Shown here piece by piece: positions 35,746 to 45,521 of a stretch of 64,000 bases of DNA; position 1 is the first letter of the stretch; every line of letters begins with the position of its first letter. The stretch covers positions 868,001 to 932,000 of the forward strand of contig JACAAK010000013.1 of the NCBI GenBank assembly GCA_025093985.1, written 5' to 3'. The notes beneath the pieces were generated by a model that was not told the origin of the DNA, ran no database searches, and saw nothing but the letters and a program-made list of their open reading frames with translations. The stretch comes from Calvatia gigantea. Its lineage: Eukaryota > Basidiomycota > Agaricomycetes > Agaricales > Lycoperdaceae. Position numbers and translations under genes: made by a program.

Positions 35746-38700
35746 GCCGAAGGACCAGAAGGGTTTGAGCTTGCAAGACGCTTACACCGACCTCCATCAT
35801 GTATGTTTTTTGGGGGGCTATTGAACAACGATTCTTACAGCGTATAGATCGCATCCAGACCGCATCCCTACAACTCACATGCAAACGATCATGTCCGCGA
35901 TTACCTCCTCAACAAAGTTCGCTCAATCGCTCGTGAAAGCTCCCATGTCAAGGTTTTCGACGACTTGAGGTCTAATGGTTCCTGGGCTTCTAAAGACTAT
36001 GGGGTCTACTTTGAAGGAACGAACATATTGGTTGAGATAGAAGGGACGGTACCGCGGTTTTCGGATAAGGAGGGGGTCCAGCTCATTGAATATTTCATCA
36101 AGCATCGTACCAAACGCACTGCTATATTCAACATCAATAACGGAGAAGAAGACTGGCTTAACGGTGCCCATGCGTGAGTTCGTTCATTCATCAATTTGTC
36201 ATTTTCGTTGAATTTACCTTTTTAGTTTCCTTCAACACCCTTGGTCTAGGATCCCTGATTCTTTCCTGAATCTTGGAGGGGCTGCCTCCGGAGGTTGAGT
36301 GGAAGGGCTTGCTTCTGCCTCCCAAATGATACTGAAACTTCTTAGACGTCCTATCTCTTCCGCGCAACATCCGCCGCCGTCCTGCGTGCCTTCCGAAGCA
36401 AGCACGTGCCCCGTCCTCATGCAAACGTGCTGTCTGCCGATGCCTTCCAGCATGGCACCATCCGGTCAGGGACAGATCATTCGGTTTATACTGAAGGCGC
36501 TCAAATGCAAGGCCTTGGCCTCGCGTTTTACAAGGGTCGGAGCAAGTACCACACCAAACTTGATGCCATCCCGTACACTGATGGTAAGGAGAGGAGCCTT
36601 TGGTCCATAGAAGCTGCAAAAGGTGCCGGGAGCGCATTGTTGAATGGTTTCAAAACACATGACCGAGATAGATACGTGCCTGCTGTCTACTTCGATCGTA
36701 AGTCGCTCGTGCTAAGTCAAATAGACAATTAACTGACCTTTCCGGCAGTATTTGCTGCCAGACTTGTTCTATTCCGATTGGAGACGTTGTATATCTTCAA
36801 CATTCTCTTCCTTATTCTCGGCCCGATCACCCTAGCCAGCCTTTTCTTCATTGATGCTGTCATCAAAGCCCCTCGCAAACGTCGTGAAGGATCGCAATAC
36901 CCGGACCACCACCACCCATCGTTGCTCACTCGCATCTTCACCGACATCCGTTTGATATGGCGGTGGGCTAAATTCTGGGTTGCGATAGTTGTAACAATTG
37001 GCGCCCAGGCCCTGCTTAATCTCATCTTCGTGAAAGCCATTCCTTACGTATGTCCTCCATTAAATCCTCCCTTAGGGGAGTCGCTGATAGTTTTCGTGTA
37101 GATCATGTACTCCAACCCATACATTGTCCTCTTCTGCCTCATGGTCGTCAGCTTCATCACGTTTACATGGACCATCACATTTGATCTCCCCACCTCCGAC
37201 TCTGACGACGAAGCCGAACCATGCGCTGAGAACCAAAAGGAAACTGTGCTTCTTCAATCTTATACCCTCTCTTGGATTCTCCTCCTATTGGCTACAATCG
37301 CGATCGGGAAGGCTCAGATCGGCGGTTTATACCTCCTCACATACTGGAGCGTCGGCTTATGGGTCGCGTGCGGACTCGCATCCCTTGAAACTGTGTTCGA
37401 ATTCCAAGATACATCCAAAGCCAAATCCCACTCTAGGCTGAGGTCCCGATCCCGCTCTAGTTCCAGTTCTAGCTCCAGTTCTAGCTCCAGTTCTAGCTCC
37501 AGTTCAGGCTCTAGGCCTCGCCCACGTCGTCATCGTGAACCTACGGAACGCACACCGTTGACTCGCGATCAGGATAACGAGCATAATGGATCCCAAGGGT
37601 TATACGGCGATGAACGCGAGATGAGGAGGGAACGTGGAGAGAAAGAGGGTGATAAGGTGGGGTGGTGGTTGTTGCAACTCGTGCTTGCAGTTCCTGTGCC
37701 CGTAATCATGGCAGCCCATATTGCGAACATGTTGCTTGATGCCACGAGCCAGACTTTGGCCGATGGTAATAGTAAAGCTGCTGGTAAGTTTCAGCAATCA
37801 TCGATTGTGCTCGGTCAGCTTAATTCTCATTGTAGTCGATGCTTCTGCTTCCCTCGTCGGTTTCCTCCTGGTTTTACCCCTGGCGCCGTTCAGCTTCAAG
37901 CTCCATAAGGGCATTGGATGGTTCCTTATGCTTTTCTTCATCGTATTCACGCTGTGGGCTATACTCTGGGCGTTCCCCTTCGATACCGAGACCCCGCTCA
38001 AGATCTACTTCCAACAGACCGTCCAGCTCGAGGGTGCTGTCACGTCCATCCGCTCCTTCCCTAACGCCTCTCAGGCATACGACGTCAGCAAGGTTCATGA
38101 TACCACCCCCGGCGTCATCAGGAACGTTGTCACTTCGCTATACGGTGCACCCGAATACCTCAGGAACGATGTTATTCCCAAGCTCCCAAGCTCTGCCAAC
38201 AAGCAGATTGACTGCTACAAAAGCCACGTCAAATCGGGTCTTTTGGGTATGGTATGATCTCCAAACCCGGTAGTGCTTCCAAAACCTAACGTGACAACAA
38301 TCTGGATCAAACCGATTTCTTCCTCGCCGAAGTAACGCGTACATCGCCCACCTCTGCTGAGATAACGATCCGAGGCAAGAACACACGCAATTGTCGGATC
38401 TACTTCGACAACCTACCTATCGTCAGGCATACCGTCTCCGGGTCCGTCATATGCATACAGCCGTACTACGGAATTCAGGAAGAGGGTATCAGCGAAGTGC
38501 GGCTCTGGAGCCGTGACTGGGACAAGGTTTTCGTTGTGAACATTGAATGGAGGGATTACATGGGGCTTGGCGAGGGATTGAGAGGGCGCGTCGCGTGTGA
38601 GTGGGCGGAGTACGCGAGTGCCAGCGCTGGGGTACCTGGGCAAGGCGGGAATCCTACCAAGGGAGGGTTTAGGAGCGCAAAGATCCCGGCGTTGGAGGAA

Positions 38701-38847
38701 GTATTGTCGTTCTTGCCGACGTGGGTTGTGGTGAGTAAGTTTGTGGATGGACTTGTTGAGGCTTTGGAGTGGTTTGAGGTTCGATTCTCGCCCTTGGATT
38801 TTATGACTGACATTGACTTGGATCCTGGCATATCATGTACGCTCTGA
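35746..38847 (+). pseudogene. Vacuolar membrane protease (M28, Pff1-like), start exon and zinc-ligand segment missing
   Basis: Recognisable exons: GLSLQDAYTDLHH (35769-35809), HPYNSHANDHVRDYLLNKVR and SNGSWASKDYGVYFEGTNIL (35863-36050), QLIEYFIKHRTKRTAIFNIN and GEEDWLNGAHA (36079-36173), FLQHPWSRIPDSFLNLGGAA (36225-36295), then LSADAFQHGTIRSGTDHSVY and GLAFYKGRSKYHTKLDAIP (36424-36576). The membrane domain starts at 36750 and the C-terminal luminal domain ends with EVRLWSRDWDKVF and FLPTWVVVSKFVDGLVEA. In the family an H-x-D segment and a DDG segment carrying zinc ligands lie between the FEGTN and QLIEYF motifs. Here those blocks are only about 22 codons apart and the ligands are absent. The start codon and N-terminal helix are also gone (compare 21354-21250). 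Introns are visible near 36176-36224 and 36672-36748. The enzyme would be inactive. Confidence 0.8.
37450..37512 (+). repeat. Serine-codon minisatellite
   Basis: A 12 bp unit (agttctagctcc and variants) repeats about five times in the protease loop. The left-arm copy near 20515-20570 has a related but differently degenerated run. The two arms differ by a net 6 bp here. Confidence 0.7.
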
Positions 38848-38952
38848 CTTTTTCATGTTCTTATGTGTCACCTTCATTGTATTACTGTTGCTATTGTTTT
38901 CCCTATCCATTTTATGCTGTGACATAGCCCATACGCGATCCAAATATTTCTT

Positions 38953-39758
38953 ACACTTTCAACGCATAGCAAAGCCCTTGCAAAGCCTCCATCCTGGTAA
39001 AGCAATTTTTGGCCTGTGGATCAGCTGACTTACCACGAATGAAACAAAGGTAGAGTTTGAGGTTGGTGTCAGAGTGTCTGTATTTAATTGCCGATGAAAT
39101 TGGCACTGGTGGAAGCCAAGATGAAGAGCCCGGATACTCTGCTTCTTCGTCGCGTGTGGACAGATTCTCGCATTGGCACATGGCATCAAAAGCTACCCCG
39201 GAGAGCTTACACCTAAGACGCCACGCTGGCCAACTGCAGACCATTCATAGGAGGTTGTCTGTTGATGAGCTCGATGAACTCGCTGCAAAATTCTTCTCTG
39301 TTGCGCCCATCCGGACTGTCAACAATAAAGACCAAGGGTCCTTAGGCATTCAAAGCGTTCTGCTCCTTCGGGGTCTTCAGTGATTCAACAATGAGTTCCC
39401 CGGCGGCCTATTCAGGATAGATACACATATCATAGTAATATAGGAAAAAGCGGAAGGATAGAAAGCAGAAGAAGGATGTAAGTCTGGCGGAAATTGCTCC
39501 AGGCAGAGACCCCTTTCAGAAATGGTGGGGTCATTGGCCAAGCGTTGCATAATGAGGTAAGTATTTGGGGACCGCAAATTGATGGACCATAGTTACAACG
39601 GTCCCAAGCAGGTCCTCACAAGCCCGAAAAGAGAACAGCGCCAATGACGCTGCCATTTTGCAATATTTATCGATTTTCTGGGCGACTGCTGACAGTGCCG
39701 ACTAGTGACCTCCCAGCGTCAGCGGGAATATGAAGGTCTCAATCAGCTCCTTTCAGTT
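38953..39758. other. Region beyond the palindrome, no intact gene
   Basis: A 108-codon frame at 39057-39383 ends with text loosely like the helical N-terminal exon of FunK1 proteins (LSVDELDELAAKFFS), but the match is weak. Nothing else is supported. Confidence 0.3.
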
Positions 39759-39910
39759 TCAGGGATACAGTAGATATTTACCCGCAACACAATGTGTCCA
39801 AACTGCAAGGACGTTCTCACTAACCTTAAGAGCTGTGATGTCGTCCAGTAACTCAAACGCGATGATCCGACGAGCCCGAGATTGTCCTTTTGGGGTCAGA
39901 CCGAGGGGCT
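39759..39910 (-). pseudogene. FunK1 fragment
   Basis: Minus-strand text GLTPKGQSRARRIIAFELLD, then DITAL and VLAVWTHCV matches the end of the penultimate FunK1 exon, closest to gene B (GLTPKGQSRTRRTIVFELLD). About 150 bp survive; both sides are unrelated, and an AGCCG-rich stretch (39920-40070) abuts it. It is a relic of a sixth FunK1 copy outside the right arm. Confidence 0.75.
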
Positions 39911-40178
39911 GTCTAGTGTTGCCGGAAGCTCGGCTCAGAGCTGCAAGCCAGATGAACCAAGCCGACTGAAGCCGAGCCCCAGCCGAACCAGGGGTTTCGG
40001 CTATTTCCAAGAACCACTCACATTTGTGCCGGCTTTAACCATGACTAGCCGGCTTGAGCCGCATCAGCTAATTTCCTTTTTTAGATGCAATTTTAGTGAG
40101 ACAATTGCACGGAGCACCAGGAAGCTGGGGGGGGAGCCAGGGCACTACTAATTCGCAAGAAATACATACAATAGTAGC
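39911..40178. other. AGCCG-rich low-complexity stretch
   Basis: Repeated AGCCG/CGGCT words between 39920 and 40070 give short imperfect inverted and direct repeats. They separate the FunK1 relic from the oxygenase-like gene. Confidence 0.35.
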
Positions 40179-42332
40179 CTACGCATATTTTTCGTCACCT
40201 CCAGGACCATAATATAATTGCTTCTCAGCCTGTTTCGCCTCTTTCTCAGCAGTCTTGAAATCCAATCCAAGTTTTGGGGCGTATTTTCTCCAAACAGTCG
40301 GTAACCGAGAAGATGTCACAATAGCCATGCCGTGCTGGATAAAGCTTGGGTTCTTGTCGTAGGGATGGCGCTTCTGGAGACTCGTTCCGTGCACATGACT
40401 TGGTTGCCAGACCACGAGCGAATTGGCACTCGCTTTGACCTTGATACCATATGTGCCAACGTAAAAGTGGCCACCGTCACTGTCGTTAGCATCCCGCGTG
40501 GCTGTGAAAGCAACAGCCCACTTGTGGGGCTGATTCTCGTAGTGCATGGGCCTATTCATTACCATAGGTTAATAGTACAGCATAAATAAAATTGTGACCC
40601 ACTGAGCATAGTTACTTGCCATAACGCCAGCTGGGGGGGCAAGCTGAACATTGTCAAAGGTTAATTCTCTATTGGGGAGCTCCATCATGTATGACCCTTT
40701 CTTCGACATCGTCTTCCAGTCAGGGGTCATGCAGGGGAGCATGTCTTTCTTCATCCATGAGTCAAAGTTCTCTAATATTTCAAGTGGAAGGTGGTGGTGC
40801 AGCCAATTCCCGAAAAATGCGAAGGCTCCATACTGTTTCCTGTCAAAGTCGTCAACCTCGTCCTTCGTGAACTTGCACAGTAGGTTGCAAACCCAATGGA
40901 ATGCGGGCTTGCTCCTTGCACCTGCAGATAAGCCTATCATAACCAACATGCCTTCATCATCCCTCTAAGACATTGATCAGTAAGACTAGACAGGTATAGA
41001 CATGTCAACTCACCCTTATGTTGTGCCACATTGAGGTAGCTTCATCGATAATCTCATCTAACGACTCTAAGACTTCTACATTACCAATGCAATGCCTCAG
41101 CACAATGAGAATGATTTCCTGAGTATCTTGATCTCTGATAATGCAGAACGTATTGGCATCAATCATCTTTGCCAATATTGACTCATTGATAATGATTGGC
41201 TTGTAGTGGGGGAGATGGTAGTCAGCTTTTGGATTGTAAAGCAAATAGTAGTGCCACAAGTTGTGAATTTCTTCAGACTCACAGATCCACTTGCCCTTAG
41301 GGGGATATGGTACATTGAGAGCAGGAAGGTCAGCTTTTATGATGATATCATGTTCATAGATCTGGCAGTCTGGATTTGTGCAATAGGCTGCAGTCATCTC
41401 CATTTCTACAAGAAATTCTGCTTTGCATTCCTCTGGGCATTAAAGATGACTCTGAAACAACTATATGCAGCTGCAAGGGCTGGGGAGTCTCCAGATACTG
41501 CAATCCTACCTGCTTCCTGGTACACATGCTGTACCAGTTGATTATTGGAAATATCCTCCCATACAGAACTGTATTCTGCTGCTAGCCCACAAATGTAGTT
41601 GAAAAGAGGGGCATGAGCAGTGCAGAAATTGGCGATCATTGACTGCAATTCCTCACTTGTAGTGAGGGCCATTGTTGAGAGAATGAGTAGACATCCCAAT
41701 ATAAGTTCACACTACTTAAGCATGTAGGCGTCAGCGGTGGAGGGTAGTCGTATTCATCCGGGAGACGGTCCAGTAGGAGAGGCGCATGGTAGCAGACATA
41801 GTCCTGCTTATACCAGCGTACTCAGAGAGTCTTGAGGAGAAGGGAAGAGATGCTTAGTGAAGCTAGCATAGAGGTAAGAAGACATAGTGTCTTAGCCTGA
41901 AGGCCTACCTAAAAGGCGTACATACTACAATGCTACATAAGGGTATATATACTAATATCCCTGGTCTGTGCACTCTAAACCCTTATATGGGTGAGGTCTA
42001 ACTACCAGTAGCATAATTGGAGCATACTGTGTATGACGCATGTACTAGAAGGTTCCATGCGGAGGGTATAACTGACTACCAGAAGGGCGGTACAACTACT
42101 GCATACGTAGTCCGTGATGGTCCATTATTATCGACCCTCTGAAGGTGAAATACTCAAACCCCGTTTTAGCTATAAATAGACTGAACCAATGTAGTGGTAC
42201 GGGGCGAGATTCAACAGCCATTGTGAAAGCCACATGAAAGTTCTTCCAGTCTTGCTTGTCACTTCTGCTGGAGTTGGTTGCCATTTCCACAGGAGGTACA
42301 GTTGGAAAGAAGTGACTGAAGAATGGTGGCAA
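40179..42332 (-). pseudogene. Putative 2OG-Fe(II)-oxygenase-like protein, split by a solo LTR
   Basis: Minus-strand exons: an N-terminal piece at 42332-42217 (MPPFFSHFFPTVPPVEMATN, DWKNFHVAFTMA), continued after the LTR at 41672-41406, then 41403-41005 (YCTNPDCQIYEHDIIIKADL), 40949-40590 (FHWVCNLLCKFTKDEVDDFD) and 40565-40179. The last exon has HYENQPHKWAVAFTATRD, SDGGHFYVGTYGIKVKA, SLVVWQPSHVHGTSL and QHGMAIVTSSRL. The spacing of an H-x-E/D, a GG-F turn, a V-V-W strand and a distal His resembles the double-stranded beta-helix of 2OG-Fe(II) oxygenases seen in agaric lineage-specific proteins. This assignment is inference. A frame change near 41405 adds to the LTR break. Alternatively it is an unrelated lineage-specific protein. 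Confidence 0.45.
41673..42216 (+). mobile_element. Solo LTR, copia-type, 544 bp
   Basis: Starts TGTTGAGAGA and ends GATTCAACA, with the 5 bp target duplication GCCAT at 41668-41672 and 42217-42221. Its ends match the LTR of the Ty1/copia element at 42894 and 63213. A TATA-like tataaata lies at about 42170. It sits inside a reading frame. Confidence 0.9.
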
Positions 42333-42366
42333 TGCAAAAAAAGATCAAAGAAGGTGAGTGATTGTC

Positions 42367-42403
<37 letters not shown>
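42367..42403 (+). repeat. TTGA microsatellite
   Basis: About nine tandem TTGA units. Confidence 0.9.
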
Positions 42404-42893
42404 AAGACATGGGACTGTGGGAATATCAGATATGTGCAATTTGCAGCCTACCACCCCATCTCCTGCTTCTTCACTGACTCAGAGGACCTAGCTTGTGTTT
42501 GCCTGGCCCCCTTCTCTAGCTCAGTCTTTGTCTCCTGCTTGCTTGGCTGGCTGCCTTCTTTTCTATCCAACTAGAGGACCTAGCTTGCACTTGTCTGGCC
42601 CCCTCCTCTGGTGCAATCTTTTTCTCCTTTCCACTAGCTACCCATTCCCCACCTAGCTTGCACTCCCTCCTCTAGCTAGTCTTTTCCTGCCTCTGATATG
42701 CCAGCTTTTGCCTCCTTGACTGGTGCTAGCATGGTTTTTGCACTGCTGTTGTGAGTCCCCCACCCAATATCCAACCACTAATGTATTTGACCCTAGTGCC
42801 TTCCAGAGCTCCAGCTGACTGGTACTCCTATCCTATTGTGGCATTTATCTTGTCTCCCATAGTTCTTTTTCTTTAACTCTGGCTGTTGAGACG
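42404..42893. other. Intergenic with a degenerate repeated segment
   Basis: A unit like gaggacctagcttg...tggccccctcctct recurs two to three times between 42480 and 42690. No coding signal. Confidence 0.4.
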
Positions 42894-43035
42894 AGTACAC
42901 TACAGTAGCATAGCTAGTGGTGGAGGGGAGTCATACTCACTGGGTTTATTGAGATGTTGATTGTAGATAGTTGCTAGTGGATAGCGTAGAGGAATGATGG
43001 GCAGGAGAAAGACTTAATTGTCTAAAGAATGTATG
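42894..43035 (-). repeat. Copia 3' LTR, part 1
   Basis: Begins TGTTGAGACGAGTAC on the plus strand. Related to the starts of the LTRs at 41673 and 63213. It is cut by gypsy element 2 at 43035 and resumes at 54525. Confidence 0.75.
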
Positions 43036-43340
43036 TATTATGACCTTAGTCTGATAAGACCTCAGGTTGCAGCTTAGGCTAAGTCTTGAGGGCGAGTAAG
43101 GGGAGAGGAACTAGGTGGTTAAGCATACTGAATACATGAGTATGTATGTACGCTTAAATACTACAAGAACATCCAGTTGAATGGATGGGGAACTACATGA
43201 AACATCTGATAGGGATGGTGTTGTAGTTAGCTGGAGTCATACTTGGAGATCGCTCAGTAAGAAATAGCTGAAACAGGTACATAGGAGATAGGAATGCAGA
43301 TAGAGGAAGAATGCAATATGATCGGTGAAAGTTCACAACA
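43036..43340 (-). repeat. Gypsy element 2 3' LTR
   Basis: 305 bp. Differs from the partner LTR at 16 sites that I count by eye, all transitions, including one in the terminal TG (TA here). Confidence 0.9.
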
Positions 43341-43358
43341 ATACCCCCTGATTAGGCT

Positions 43359-44009
43359 TCATGCCTCAGGAAGCTCATTAAAGTCTCTGTTTACTACTGT
43401 GGCGGCAAGTGCTTTTTTAGTGGCAGCGATGAGGAACTTCCCTTCATTGGAACACACTAAGAAGACGGGTGAGTGGCTTTATCCATCTTGCCAGATAGGG
43501 ACTGGGACGCCATTGTATGGGAAGTTGGTGGTGGTGGAGCTGTCCCAGTAGTTCTTGACTATCGAGTTCCAATAGTGTTGGTCCTTTTCTTGCCCTGGCA
43601 GTACAGTGCGGAATCTTGTGGGTGGAAGAAAAACTGATACAAGCTGTGGCGGTGTGATGGTTTTTATAAAACAGTGGAGGGCATTAACTTCTTCTTTCAT
43701 TGAAACTGTGGTTTCCTTGTCCATGGGGGTATCAGCATGGGTTAGCAGCATGGGGTTAACAGTATCGTGTAGTTCGGAAAGGGTGATGTGAATCCTATTG
43801 ACCAAGGTGTTGATGTTGGGGTCTTCGTTTGACTTGTCTCTTCCAAGTAATTTCATAGCTATATCAGCAAGCTCTAGGAATATGTTGGTGATATCGAGGT
43901 GGTTGAAGACCTCAAGGCCCAAATCGTTGGCTCTGAAGTCCTTGAATGCAATCTTGTTCGCTGGGGGTGAGGGTGGACTGGTCTAGTGCTTGGAAAATGG
44001 CAGGAATAT
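43359..44009 (-). pseudogene. Gypsy element 2 third frame, C-terminal part
   Basis: Minus-strand frame matching the third frame of element 1 (50041-51030), for example HITLSELHDTVNP, FIKTITPPQL, FLPPTRF and TVLPGQEKDQ. A stop appears after the VPVPIWQDG segment. Its N-terminal part lies at 51697-51362 on the other side of element 1. Confidence 0.8.
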
Positions 44010-44317
44010 TGTTGTGAACTCTAGTTTATTCTCATATCAGCTCTGTACTTGTTTGTATTCCCTCCTAGCTGTGTACCTGTTTCAGTTATTCCTGTCTGCG
44101 TGATCCCCGAGCTCTGACTCATAACTACTATGCCATAGTCATCGGACGTTTCATGTAGTTATCTCCATCCATTCAACTGGATGTTCCTTCTGTATTTAAG
44201 CGTACATACATACTCCTGTATTCGGTATGCTTAACCACCTAGTTCCTCTCCCCTTACTCACCCTCAAGACTTAGCCTAAGCTGCAACCTGAGGTCTTATC
44301 AGACTAAGGTCGTAACA
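44010..44317 (+). repeat. Gypsy element 1 5' LTR
   Basis: 308 bp, TGTTGTGAAC to TCGTAACA. Differs from the 3' LTR at 15 positions that I count, all transitions. The interior starts tttggttaagc, a possible primer-binding site. Confidence 0.95.
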
Positions 44318-44397
44318 TTTGGTTAAGCATCCCCACCTCACCTTGCAAAGGAGTAGGCTGAAACAGGCCTGAACAGAAGCAACCCAGGAGCTAGTAT

Positions 44398-45456
44398 ATG
44401 AGCTCAAACCCAGATGAATATAGAGAACCAAATCTTGAAGTCACTGACAATGAATCCAAAACATCAGACGAAGAAGAAACAGGGAACCCCAAAGTACCTG
44501 AAGAAACACATGATGAACCTGGAGTAAACCCAGTAGAAGAAGAAGTATTATCAGAACTTCTAAACGAACTTGACCTAGCAGAGGAAGAGATAGCCCATTA
44601 GGAGAAATCAGACAAATCAAGTTCGGACGAAACAGAATCAGAAACTGACTCCAACATGACCGACAACGCAGTAGTGCCTGCAACAATGCCCAGTGGGAAA
44701 GGCCTAGTGCCAGACCCGGGATTTTTTGACAGTACCTGCACCAAGTTTGATGACTGGTGGAGAGCAATGACGCTCTTCATGAAATTCAACAAGATAGTTT
44801 CAGCAGATGATAAAGCCATAGCAGTTCTAGCCAGACTGCGAGGAGGAACTGCAGGAGTATATGCAGCTATGAGAGCACTAGCCATCCTGGAATCTGAAGA
44901 TTCAGTAGACTGGAAGGTCTTCTCCAAGGACTTTAGAAGGACCTTCTCAGACGATGCCTCAAACAGCAAAGCAGAATGGCAGATCAAAAAATTCAAACAA
45001 GGAAACCGAAATACCGCCGACTACCTAATCAAATTCGAAGTACTGAAAAGTAAAGCCAAGACCGATAGCAAGCACACCATGTTCCTACTTAGGAAGAATG
45101 CCCAACAGGATATCATACATACAATCACAGGCTATCCACCTTCCGCTAGGCCAGACACATATGCAGAATGGAAGGAAGCCATATTGTCCGTCGGACAAGG
45201 ATACGAAGCATCCAAATACCGAGGAGACAGACAGATGAATACTGGCACCACCTATGGAGGAATGGGTGAACCTATGGAGATAGGAAGCAGGCATCATGTC
45301 TTCAATGACAAAGGAGAGCTGAAGTGCTACAATTGTGGCATTTTTGGTCACATTGCCAAGGATTGCAAAAAGCCCAAGGGGTTAATATGCTACAACTGCA
45401 GTAAAAAGGGACACATAGCCAAAACCTGCACCACACCCAAGAAGGTCCAAGTCTGA
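44398..45456 (+). pseudogene. Gypsy element 1 gag
   Basis: An acidic N-terminal part (44398-44598) is followed by a TAG at 44599-44601 where CAG is expected. The capsid part has WWRAMTLFMKFNKIV, WKVFSKDFRRTFSDDASNSK and NTADYLIKFEVLKSKAK. Two CCHC zinc knuckles (CYNCGIFGHIAKDC at about 45325-45366 and CYNCSKKGHIAKTC) follow, as usual for Ty3/gypsy nucleocapsids. Confidence 0.9.
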
Positions 45457-45521
45457 GGAGTAAAAGAAGTCACCAACGAAGAAGGGAAGGATTTTTCCGA
45501 AGACTCCAAGTAGGCGCTACC

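Larger units (their letters stand above)
31983..38952. repeat. Right arm of large imperfect palindrome
   Basis: Reverse complement of the left arm. It carries one FunK1 gene instead of two and a longer protease copy. The inner 2.1 kb (31983 to about 34060) is nearly identical to the left arm at FunK1 B. Beyond the breakpoint it aligns to FunK1 A with more differences, for example DDKAKTKYR against DDEVKTRYR. Confidence 0.9.

Noticed and set aside
35965..36177. Independent small gene
   Set aside because: It is an exon of the M28 vacuolar protease remnant, continuous with the HPYNS exon upstream and the FLQHPWS exon downstream.
39057..39383. N-terminal FunK1 exon relic
   Set aside because: The similarity rests on a short helical pattern; too weak to list as a gene fragment.
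40179..41005. TET/JBP dioxygenase of a KDZ-type transposon
   Set aside because: The double-stranded beta-helix-like pattern is suggestive, but no transposase or TET/JBP-specific signature is visible nearby. I kept only a generic 2OG-oxygenase-like call.
42367..42403. CRISPR-like array
   Set aside because: It is a plain TTGA microsatellite without spacers, in a eukaryotic genome.
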